NCBI GenBank assembly: GCA_045652125.1
Contig: JAZRTT010000006.1
Coordinates: forward strand, 1-37,159
Reading direction: 5' to 3'
Length of the DNA: 37,159 bases
Source: Avoscillospira sp045652125
Lineage (GTDB): Bacteria > Bacillota > Clostridia > Oscillospirales > Oscillospiraceae
Part shown: positions 30,989 to 37,159 of the stretch, piece after piece
Position numbering within the stretch: position 1 is the first letter of the stretch
Layout: each line of letters begins with the position of its first letter
Made by a program: the position numbers and the translations under genes
Notes under the pieces: model-generated
Databases searched by the model: none
What the model was told of the DNA's origin: nothing
The model's input: only the letters and a program-made list of their open reading frames with translations

Positions 30989-32278
30989 TTACTCCAGGAA
31001 ACCTTTGTAGTGACGCATGAGCATCTGTGCTTCCAGACTCTTGACCACTTCCAGAGCAACACCCACCACGATGATGACGGAAGTACCGCCGATGGCCAGG
31101 GTGTTATCCTTGATAACTGCACCGATGATCACGGGCAGCAGGGCAACGAAGGCCAGATAGATCGCACCAAAGAGGGTGATCTTGTTGATCACCTTGGCAA
31201 TGAAGTCAGAAGTGGGCTTACCGGGGCGGAAGCCGGGGATAAAGCCGCCGTTCTTCTTCATATTGTTGGCGATCTCAATGGGGTTGAACTGAATGGAAGA
31301 GTAGAAATAGCTGAATGCAATGATCAGCAGGAAATAAATCACCATATAGACCACGCTCTCGCTGGAGAAGAACCACTTGTTCATGAAACCCCAGAAGCCG
31401 GCTTCCGGTGTGCCGGTGAAGGCCATGACCGTAGCAGGCAAAGAAGCAATGGACTGTGCGAAAATCACAGGCAGGACGCCGGCCATGTTGACCTTGATGG
31501 GCAGATGGGTGCTTTGACCACCGTACATCTTACGGCCAACCACTCGCTTGGCATACTGTACGGGGATTCTGCGCTCGGAATTGGTAACAAATACAATGAC
31601 CAAAACCAAGAGAATAACGCCCACCAGCAGCATAGTAGCAAGATACCAAGCCAGGGTACCGGAGACCAGGCCTCTGTACAGAGAACCGACCTGCATGGGG
31701 ATGCGGGAGATGATACCGGCAAACAGGATCATGGAAATGCCGTTGCCGATGCCGTCCTTATCAATCTGCTCGCCCAGCCACATAACCAGGCAGGCGCCGC
31801 CGGTGAAGGTCAGGATAATGACCAGGGCAGACAGGAAGCCGGCTTCAGTCAGCAGACTGCTGGCGTTGCGGAGCATCATGAAGTAAGCCCAACCCATCAG
31901 CAGGGCCAGTGCCAGAGTCGTGTAGCGGGAGATCCGCTGCAGTTTCTTCTTACCCTCTTCGCCGCCTTCCTTGGAAAGTCTTTCCAAATAAGGGATTGCG
32001 ACGGTCAGAAGCTGGATGATAATGGACGAGTTAATGTACGGCTGGATGCCCAGTGCAAAAACCGTAGCCTGCGAGAAAGCAGAACCGGACATTGCATTGT
32101 ACAGACCCAGAATCGTACCGGACAGTTCGCTGGAGAAATAATTTGCCAGCGCCTTCACGTCCACGTAAGGAACGGGAACTACAGAGCCCAGACGGAAGAT
32201 CAAAAGAATGAAGAGGGTAAAAATAAGCTTCTTTCTAAGCTCGGTGATTTTCCAAGCGTTTCGAATAGTCGCGAACAT
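30989..32278 (-). CDS. secY: Preprotein translocase subunit SecY
   Basis: A 429-residue polytopic membrane protein forming the Sec channel. Ten hydrophobic helices can be traced. The plug region (GSAFSQATVFALGIQPYINSS), helix 4-5 loops, and the cytosolic loop before helix 10 with the GKPTSDF motif are conserved. It starts 2 bp after rplO in the usual spc-operon position. Confidence 0.97.
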   Translation of the reverse strand: MFATIRNAWKITELRKKLIFTLFILLIFRLGSVVPVPYVDVKALANYFSSELSGTILGLYNAMSGSAFSQATVFALGIQPYINSSIIIQLLTVAIPYLERLSKEGGEEGKKKLQRISRYTTLALALLMGWAYFMMLRNASSLLTEAGFLSALVIILTFTGGACLVMWLGEQIDKDGIGNGISMILFAGIISRIPMQVGSLYRGLVSGTLAWYLATMLLVGVILLVLVIVFVTNSERRIPVQYAKRVVGRKMYGGQSTHLPIKVNMAGVLPVIFAQSIASLPATVMAFTGTPEAGFWGFMNKWFFSSESVVYMVIYFLLIIAFSYFYSSIQFNPIEIANNMKKNGGFIPGFRPGKPTSDFIAKVINKITLFGAIYLAFVALLPVIIGAVIKDNTLAIGGTSVIIVVGVALEVVKSLEAQMLMRHYKGFLE

Positions 32279-32280
32279 TT

Positions 32281-32721
32281 TTACACCACCTCAGCCTTTC
32301 CACCTGCCTGCTCGATCTTTGCCTTGGCAGATTCGGAGAAAGCAGCAGCCTTCACCGTGACCTTAGCCGTAACAGTGCCGTTGCCCAACACCTTCAGGCC
32401 GTAGGGGCAATCATGCAGAATGCCTTCAGCCAGAAGAGCCTGTGCGTCCACAACAGAACCGTCTTCAAAACGGTTGAGGACTGCAACATTGATGGCAGTC
32501 AGGGGCTTTGCGAAGATGTTGTTGAAACCGCGCTTGGGAATGCGGCGAGCCAAAGGCATCTGACCGCCTTCAAAACCGGTGCGGATCTTGCCGCCGCTGC
32601 GGGCCTTCTGACCCTTATGACCACGGCCGGCAGTTTTGCCGTTGCCGGTACCGGCACCGCGGCCCTTGCGCTTGCCCTCATGGGTGGAACCCATGACGGG
32701 AGACAATTCGTTCAGATTCAT
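32281..32721 (-). CDS. rplO: 50S ribosomal protein L15
   Basis: A 146-residue protein. The N-terminal Gly/Arg/Lys-rich arm (GKRKGRGAGTGNGKTAGRGHKGQKAR) threads through 23S rRNA, and FEGGQMPLARRIPKRGF is diagnostic. The C-terminus is the compact domain. Confidence 0.98.
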   Translation of the reverse strand: MNLNELSPVMGSTHEGKRKGRGAGTGNGKTAGRGHKGQKARSGGKIRTGFEGGQMPLARRIPKRGFNNIFAKPLTAINVAVLNRFEDGSVVDAQALLAEGILHDCPYGLKVLGNGTVTAKVTVKAAAFSESAKAKIEQAGGKAEVV

Positions 32722-32735
32722 GGTGCTTGCCCTCC

Positions 32736-32918
32736 TTATGCTTCCTCAGTGACCTGCAGCAGGTAACCGATCTTAGCGATCTTGCCGCGAGTCTGGGTGT
32801 TGTCAGGCTGAATAACTTCCTGACCGATCTTGCGCAGGCCCAAAGAATTGGCAGTGGCAATGTGCTTGTCGAGACGGCCGTTGAGGCTCTTGACCAGCTT
32901 AATCTTCAATTTCGCCAT
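32736..32918 (-). CDS. rpmD: 50S ribosomal protein L30
   Basis: A 60-residue protein with KIKLVKSLNGRLDKHIATANSLGLRKIGQ, the short bacterial form. It lies between rpsE and rplO, each gap 13-14 bp. Confidence 0.97.
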   Translation of the reverse strand: MAKLKIKLVKSLNGRLDKHIATANSLGLRKIGQEVIQPDNTQTRGKIAKIGYLLQVTEEA

Positions 32919-32931
32919 GTCTTAGCCCTCC

Positions 32932-33447
32932 TTAACCGACGATTTCTTCCACGCTCTTGCCTCTGATGCGGGCGACTTCTTCAGCGCCGCGCAGAGACAT
33001 CAACCCCTGCATGCAAGCCTTAACGATATTCTGCGGGTTGTTGGAGCGCAGGGACTTGGAACGAATGTTGGACACACCAACTGCTTCCATCACAGCACGG
33101 ACAGCGCCGCTGGCGATGATACCGGTGCCTTCGGGGGCGGGTTTCATCAGCACAGTGCCGGCACCGAAAATGCCGGTGACTTCGTGAGGAATCGTAGTGC
33201 CGTCCAGAGTAATCTTGACCATGTTCTTCTTGGCGTCAGCAATGCCCTTCAGGATGGCTTCGGAAACTTCCGCAGCCTTGCCCAGACCATAACCGACGGT
33301 ACCCTTGCCGTCGCCAACGACGACCAGAGCGGAGAACTTCATTACGCGTCCGCCTTTAACGGTCTTGGAGACACGGTTCAGGTAGACGACTTTTTCGATA
33401 AACTCAGGGGCTTCATTTCGCTCCTGTCTATCTCTATTATAAGCCAT
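32932..33447 (-). CDS. rpsE: 30S ribosomal protein S5
   Basis: A 171-residue protein. The N-terminal dsRNA-binding fold (EKVVYLNRVSKTVKGGRVMKFSALVVVGDGKGTVGYGLGKA) and the C-terminal domain (GTGIIASGAVRAVMEAVGV) are complete. It is part of the mRNA entry site of the 30S and helps translational accuracy. Confidence 0.98.
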   Translation of the reverse strand: MAYNRDRQERNEAPEFIEKVVYLNRVSKTVKGGRVMKFSALVVVGDGKGTVGYGLGKAAEVSEAILKGIADAKKNMVKITLDGTTIPHEVTGIFGAGTVLMKPAPEGTGIIASGAVRAVMEAVGVSNIRSKSLRSNNPQNIVKACMQGLMSLRGAEEVARIRGKSVEEIVG

Positions 33448-33464
33448 TGTATTTCCTCCTCCGA

Positions 33465-33824
33465 TTAGAACTTCAGACCGGCTTCGCGGGCGCCTTCAGC
33501 CAGCTCTGCCACACGGCCGTGATAGACATAGCCGCCGCGGTCGAACACGACTTCTTCAATGCCCTTTGCCTTGGCACGCTCAGCCACCAGGGCGCCAACC
33601 TTGCGGGCGGCATCCTTGTTGCCGGTGGTGCCTTCGAAATCCTTTTCGAGGGTGGAAGCGGCAGCCAGGGTGACGCCGTTCACATCATCGATAACCTGTG
33701 CATACATATTCGCATTGCTGCGGAACACGTTCAGCCGAGGTCTCTCGGGTGTGCCGGAGATCTTGCCGCGCACTCTGGTATGGCGCTTCATGCGCTGTGC
33801 GTTTTTATCAAAATTCTTTACCAT
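33465..33824 (-). CDS. rplR: 50S ribosomal protein L18
   Basis: A 119-residue 5S rRNA-binding protein. RPRLNVFRSNANMYAQVIDD and the C-terminal FDRGGYVYHGRVAELAEGAREAGLKF are diagnostic. It sits between rplF and rpsE. Confidence 0.98.
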   Translation of the reverse strand: MVKNFDKNAQRMKRHTRVRGKISGTPERPRLNVFRSNANMYAQVIDDVNGVTLAAASTLEKDFEGTTGNKDAARKVGALVAERAKAKGIEEVVFDRGGYVYHGRVAELAEGAREAGLKF

Positions 33825-33841
33825 GTTGGCACACCTCCTAA

Positions 33842-34387
33842 TTATTTCTTACCGCCGGTCTTACCGACCTTGCGGCGAATGACCTCAGTGGTATACTTGA
33901 TGCCCTTGCCCTTGTAAGGCTCGGGGGGACGCTTACCGCGAATTTCAGCAGCGATCTGACCAACTTTCTGGTTATCGATACCGGAAACAATGATGCGGTT
34001 AGGGCCGGGGGCTTCCAGCTTCACGTCCTCGGTCTCTTCCACCACGATGGGATGGGAGAAGCCCAGGTTCATGACCAGCTTGGTGCCTTCCTTCTGAACA
34101 CGGTAGCCAACACCGTTGACTTCCAGTTCCTTGGAGAAGCCATTGGTCACACCCACGACCATATTATTCAGCAAGGTGCGGGTCAGGCCATGAAGGCTTC
34201 TGTTCATCTTTTCATCGTTGGGGCGGGTGACGGTTGCCACAGCACCGTCCACAGCGATCTGCATATTGGGATGGAATGCCTTGGTCAGAGTACCCTTGGG
34301 GCCTTTGACGGTGACAACGTTGCCGTCAGCAACCTTGATCTCCACGCCTGCCGGTACGGTGATAGGCATTTTGCCGATTCTAGACAT
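33842..34387 (-). CDS. rplF: 50S ribosomal protein L6
   Basis: A 181-residue protein with two similar alpha/beta domains. MSRIGKMPITVPAGVEIKV and the C-terminal RGKRPPEPYKGKGIKY are diagnostic. I chose the ATG at 34387; an upstream in-frame ATG would overlap rpsH and lacks family support. Confidence 0.98.
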   Translation of the reverse strand: MSRIGKMPITVPAGVEIKVADGNVVTVKGPKGTLTKAFHPNMQIAVDGAVATVTRPNDEKMNRSLHGLTRTLLNNMVVGVTNGFSKELEVNGVGYRVQKEGTKLVMNLGFSHPIVVEETEDVKLEAPGPNRIIVSGIDNQKVGQIAAEIRGKRPPEPYKGKGIKYTTEVIRRKVGKTGGKK

Positions 34388-34403
34388 AATGTTATCCTCC
34401 TTC

Positions 34404-34802
34404 TTACCAGACAAACGCCAGGACTTCGCCGCCGACATGATTGGCTCTTGCATTCTTGTCGGTCATGACGCCCTTGGATGTGGAAATGATGGCAATACCA
34501 AGTCCCTTCAGGACGCGGGGAAGTTCTTCAGCACCGGCGTACACACGCAGACCGGGCTTGGAAACGCGGCGCAGACCAGAGATAACCTTCTCTTTTCCGG
34601 CCAGATACTTCAGAGTGATGCGGATGATACCCTGGGTGCCGTCTTCCACGATCTGGAAGGACTTGATATAGCCCTCATCCAGAAGGATCTGGGCAATCGC
34701 CTTTTTCAGGTTGGAAGCGGGGACATCCACGGTGTCGTGCTTTGCCGAGTTCGCATTCCGGATTCGGGTCAGCATATCGGCTACGGGATCGGTGATTTGC
34801 AT
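34404..34802 (-). CDS. rpsH: 30S ribosomal protein S8
   Basis: A 132-residue 16S rRNA helix-21 binding protein. ITDPVADMLTRIRNA at the N-terminus and ISTSKGVMTDKNARANHVGGEVLAFVW at the C-terminus are complete. In E. coli S8 represses the spc operon by binding its mRNA. Here the gene is preceded by an unusually long, hairpin-rich spacer. Confidence 0.98.
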   Translation of the reverse strand: MQITDPVADMLTRIRNANSAKHDTVDVPASNLKKAIAQILLDEGYIKSFQIVEDGTQGIIRITLKYLAGKEKVISGLRRVSKPGLRVYAGAEELPRVLKGLGIAIISTSKGVMTDKNARANHVGGEVLAFVW

Positions 34803-35028
34803 GGTTTATACCTCCTATTAGAAGTTACAGGGAGTTCCCTGTTATGACATCAGGGTATCAGAAGAATGTGAGCCGCAAGCGGAGCCCCGGCTCCATCTTC
34901 TTCTGACTTCTGACGCCTGTTTTACAGTTGTTTTACTGCTTCTGCAGGAAATTTTTGTCAGAGAAGGTTTTTGAGCGAAGACAGTGCTGTCTGCACGGCG
35001 GGCTCAAAAACCGCACTATGACGAAAAT
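34803..35028 (-). other. 225-nt hairpin-rich spacer between rpsN and rpsH
   Basis: Neighbouring genes in this operon are generally only 10-20 bp apart, so this spacer stands out. It encodes no protein. It holds three inverted repeats: (a) 34949-35030; (b) TCAGAAGAA...GAGCC at 34858-34874 with GGCTCC...TTCTTCTGA at 34889-34906, imperfect; (c) ACAGGGA/TCCCTGT around a GT centre, near 34827-34842. The rpsH ribosome binding site (AGGAGG) is at its downstream end. It could be an inserted palindromic element, a regulatory RNA region or an mRNA processing site. Confidence 0.8.
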
Positions 35029-35030
35029 TT
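34949..35030. repeat. 82-bp near-perfect palindrome inside the spc operon
   Basis: Outer arms AAATTTTTGTCA/TGACGAAAATTT (one mismatch), then short unpaired bases, then inner arms GGTTTTTGAGC/GCTCAAAAACC (perfect, 11 bp), enclosing a further hairpin AGACAGTGCTGTCT. The right arm overlaps the rpsN stop codon. The nested symmetry and flush fit look like a palindromic repeat unit. Confidence 0.85.
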
Positions 35031-35214
35031 ACCAGGAAGCCTTCTTCACGCCGGGAATCTGGCCCTTGTAAGCCAGTTCACGGAAGCAGATACGGCACAC
35101 GCCGTAATCACGCAGATAGGCATGGGGACGGCCACAGATCTTGCACCGGTTATAAGCACGGGTGGAGAACTTAGCGTCAGCCTGCTGCTTGAGGATCATT
35201 GCTTTTCTAGCCAT
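35029..35214 (-). CDS. rpsN: 30S ribosomal protein S14, zinc type (type Z)
   Basis: A 61-residue S14 of the short zinc-binding class: C24-x2-C27 and C40-x2-C43 (CKIC...CRIC). MARKAMILKQQ marks the start. The stop codon lies within the right arm of the palindrome that follows it. Confidence 0.97.
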   Translation of the reverse strand: MARKAMILKQQADAKFSTRAYNRCKICGRPHAYLRDYGVCRICFRELAYKGQIPGVKKASW

Positions 35215-35230
35215 TACTTTCTTCCTCCAA

Positions 35231-35773
35231 TCAAGCGTAGAAGGGAGCGCCAACCAGCTTCAGCAGCTCTTTGGCTTCCTCATCGGTTTTGGCAGTGGTG
35301 CAGATGCAGATGTCCATGCCACGGATCTTGTCGACCTTGTCGTACTCGATTTCGGGGAAGATCAGCTGCTCCTTCAGGCCCAGGGCATAGTTTCCACGGC
35401 CGTCGAAGGAGTTGGGGTTGATGCCGCGGAAGTCACGAACACGGGGCAGTGCCACGTTGAACAGACGATCCACGAATTCCCACATTTTGTCGCCGCGGAG
35501 CGTGACCTTCACGCCGACAGTTTCGCCTTCACGGACCTTGAAGTTAGCCACGGACTTGCGAGCTTTGGTGGTGACAGGCTTCTGGCCGGTGATGGTGGCG
35601 ATATCCTTGCAGATGGCCTCGATCTCCTTGGCGTTGTTCTTGCTTTCGCCGCAACCAACATTGACGATGATCTTATCCATCTTCGGGATCTGCATAACGC
35701 TCTTATAACCGAACTTCTTCATCAGGACAGGAGCGATTTCTTCGGTATACTTAACTTTCAGTCTAGCAGCCAT
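35231..35773 (-). CDS. rplE: 50S ribosomal protein L5
   Basis: A 180-residue 5S rRNA- and P-site tRNA-contacting protein. The central GQKPVTTKARKSVANFKVREG and RGINPNSFDGRGNYALGLKEQ are diagnostic. RBS AAGGAGGAG lies before the ATG at 35773; the longer open frame to 35809 overlaps rplX and is not used. Confidence 0.98.
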   Translation of the reverse strand: MAARLKVKYTEEIAPVLMKKFGYKSVMQIPKMDKIIVNVGCGESKNNAKEIEAICKDIATITGQKPVTTKARKSVANFKVREGETVGVKVTLRGDKMWEFVDRLFNVALPRVRDFRGINPNSFDGRGNYALGLKEQLIFPEIEYDKVDKIRGMDICICTTAKTDEEAKELLKLVGAPFYA

Positions 35774-35790
35774 TTCTTTGCTCCTCCTTC

Positions 35791-36096
35791 TTAAATGGTA
35801 GCGCCGCACTTCTTGCAGGTGCGGACATTCTTGCCGTCAACGGTCTTGTGGCCAACGCGGGTGGCCTTGCTGCACTTGGGGCAGACCAGCATGACCTTAG
35901 AGACGTACATGGGGATCTCCTTGCGGATGATGCCGCCTTCCTCGCCCTGCTTCCGGGGCTTCACATGGCAGGTTGCCACATTAACACCTTCCACAATGAC
36001 CTTCTTGTCGGCAGGCATGGCTTCCAGAACCTTGCCTTCTTTACCCTTGTCCTTACCGGACAGGACAACAACCTTGTCGTTCTTAATAATGTTCAT
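35791..36096 (-). CDS. rplX: 50S ribosomal protein L24
   Basis: A 101-residue assembly initiator with the KOW motif near the N-terminus (NDKVVVLSGKDKGKEGKVLEAMP). C-terminal CPKCSKATRVG and CKKCG are two CxxC pairs that may bind zinc. Confidence 0.98.
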   Translation of the reverse strand: MNIIKNDKVVVLSGKDKGKEGKVLEAMPADKKVIVEGVNVATCHVKPRKQGEEGGIIRKEIPMYVSKVMLVCPKCSKATRVGHKTVDGKNVRTCKKCGATI

Positions 36097-36110
36097 TCTC
36101 AGCTACCCCC

Positions 36111-36479
36111 TTAAATGGTTTCGGGTGCCAGAGACAGAATCTTCATGTATTCCTTGTCACGAAGCTCTCTGGCCACCGGCCCAAAGATACGGGTGCCTCT
36201 GGGGTTCTTGTCATCCTTGATAAGGACGGCTGCGTTTTCATCAAAACGGACGTAAGTGCCGTCATTCCGGTGCACGCCCTTTTTGGTGCGGACGATGACG
36301 GCCTTGACCACTTCGCCCTTCTTCACTGTGCCATTGGGAGCAGCCTTGCGGACGGAAGCAACGATGACATCACCGATGTTGCCGTATTTCCGCTTGGAGC
36401 CGCCCAGCACGCGGATACACTTAATTTCTTTGGCGCCGGTATTGTCGGCAACCTTCAGATAACTCTCTTGCTGAAGCAT
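36111..36479 (-). CDS. rplN: 50S ribosomal protein L14
   Basis: A 122-residue protein beginning MLQQESYLKVADNTGAKEIKCIRVLGGS and ending FMKILSLAPE-like (YMKILSLAPETI). It lies at the subunit interface, where RsfS also binds. Confidence 0.98.
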   Translation of the reverse strand: MLQQESYLKVADNTGAKEIKCIRVLGGSKRKYGNIGDVIVASVRKAAPNGTVKKGEVVKAVIVRTKKGVHRNDGTYVRFDENAAVLIKDDKNPRGTRIFGPVARELRDKEYMKILSLAPETI

Positions 36480-36493
36480 GATTGCTGACCTCC

Positions 36494-36757
36494 TTACTTC
36501 GCCTTCTCAATGATGTTGACGAGGCGCCATCTCTTATCCTTGGAAAGAGGACGGCACTCCATCACTTCTACGGTATCGCCGATGCCCGCTGCATTCAGTT
36601 CGTCGTGGGCTTTCAGCTTGTAGGTTCTCTTCATGATCTTCTTGTACAGCGGATGCTGCACGCTATCCTTCACCGCGACCACGATGGTCTTATCCATCTT
36701 GTCGGAGACAACGGTACCGACCCGGGTCTTGCGGAAAGCTCTGTTCATTTCACTCAT
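36494..36757 (-). CDS. rpsQ: 30S ribosomal protein S17
   Basis: An 87-residue OB-fold protein, one of the primary 16S binders: RKTRVGTVVSDKMDKTIVVAV and CRPLSKDKRWRLVNIIEKA are diagnostic. Confidence 0.98.
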   Translation of the reverse strand: MSEMNRAFRKTRVGTVVSDKMDKTIVVAVKDSVQHPLYKKIMKRTYKLKAHDELNAAGIGDTVEVMECRPLSKDKRWRLVNIIEKAK

Positions 36758-36771
36758 TATAGCTTACCTCC

Positions 36772-36972
36772 TTAGGCTTCGGGCCGAAGCTCCTTTTCAC
36801 GCAGAATAGTTTTGACTCGGGCAATCTCCTTCTTGACGACTGCAATCTGCAGGGGGTTGTCAAGCTGATTGGTGGCGTGCTGCATGCGCAGGGTGAACAG
36901 ATCCTTCTTCAGATCTGCCAGCTTTGCTTCCAGCTCCGCATTGGACATCTTGCGAATTTCAGTTGCCTTCAT
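36772..36972 (-). CDS. rpmC: 50S ribosomal protein L29
   Basis: A 66-residue two-helix protein near the exit tunnel: MKATEIRKMSNAELEAKL, then LFTLRMQHATNQLDNP. I chose the ATG at 36972 with GGTGGTG 7 nt upstream; an earlier Met lies inside rplP. Confidence 0.97.
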   Translation of the reverse strand: MKATEIRKMSNAELEAKLADLKKDLFTLRMQHATNQLDNPLQIAVVKKEIARVKTILREKELRPEA

Positions 36973-36973
36973 C

Positions 36974-37159
36974 TTATTCACCACCATTCTCGGTTTCCAA
37001 GTCAGCCTTGGCCACGATCTTCGTCTTGATGGGCAGCTTGTGCTGAGCCAGACGAAGAGCTTCACGAGCGACTTCTTCAGAGACGCCGCCGATCTCGAAC
37101 ATAACCTTCTGAGCCTTGACCACAGCTACCCAGTACTCAGGGGCACCTTTACCGGAACC
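36974..37159 (-). CDS. rplP: 50S ribosomal protein L16 (5' part outside the window)
   Basis: The last 61 codons are present: GSGKGAPEYWVAVVKAQKVM, then GVSEEVAREALRLAQHKLPIKTKIV and a short acidic tail. This is the C-terminal half of L16, which lines the tRNA A-site path of the 50S. Its stop is 1 bp before the rpmC ATG. Confidence 0.97.
   Translation of the reverse strand, partial: GSGKGAPEYWVAVVKAQKVMFEIGGVSEEVAREALRLAQHKLPIKTKIVAKADLETENGGE

Noticed and set aside
30818..32404. 528-codon plus-strand frame opposite secY
   Set aside because: Antisense shadow of secY, hydrophilic where SecY is hydrophobic.

Overview
The window looks like the chromosome of a mid-GC Gram-positive anaerobe of the class Clostridia, most likely an Oscillospirales-type gut bacterium. 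This is an inference from RNase J, class 1B DHODH (pyrK/pyrD), a GlgC/GlgD pair, DUF6062- and DUF6054-like proteins, a zinc-type S14, strong AGGAGG-type ribosome binding sites, and palindromic GGCTCCCCTT...AGGGGAGGC intergenic repeats. No rRNA is present to settle it.

Layout. 1-1.5 kb: the end of an integrated element. A tyrosine integrase, cut by the window start, converges on tRNA-Ala(GGC), whose 3' end faces the element. 1.6-5.6 kb: a GH13 amylase with a small lipoprotein on the minus strand, a ribbon-helix-helix regulator, and a divergent plus-strand operon of three membrane or surface proteins (zinc-ribbon/TM2, DUF4190-like, Ltp lipoprotein). 5.7-9.5 kb: the glycogen operon glgC-glgD-glgA (minus). 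9.7-11.1 kb: an RluA-family pseudouridine synthase and nth, divergent. 11.1-16.7 kb: the de novo pyrimidine operon pyrC-K-D-F-E-B-I (all steps after carbamoyl phosphate), closed by a 16-bp terminator hairpin. 16.8-20.3 kb: a DUF6062 protein (minus) and a three-gene ABC importer of unknown substrate (plus). 20.3-22.4 kb: a LOG-family protein and infC-rpmI-rplT (minus), with tandem promoters, an L20-type leader and a probable AUC start for infC. 22.5-22.76 kb: a gene-free stretch that folds into a multi-helix structure ending in a strong terminator, a candidate stand-alone ncRNA. 22.8-25.9 kb: RNase J with a structured leader, a left-handed beta-helix protein and a DUF6054-like protein. 26-37 kb: the S10/spc/alpha ribosomal super-operon (minus), running in transcription order from rplP (partial) to rplQ. 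It includes secY, adk, map, a KOW protein, infA and rpoA.

How the genes work together. GlgC/GlgD make ADP-glucose, which GlgA polymerises; the nearby cytoplasmic GH13 enzyme may turn over maltodextrins. The pyr genes carry carbamoyl phosphate plus aspartate through to UMP. The super-operon supplies ribosomal proteins, RNA polymerase alpha and the Sec channel. The parts least explained by known genes are the ncRNA at 22.5 kb, a 225-nt hairpin-rich spacer between rpsN and rpsH in the spc operon, the attenuator-like hairpin before the ABC operon, and the TM2/DUF4190/Ltp envelope module.
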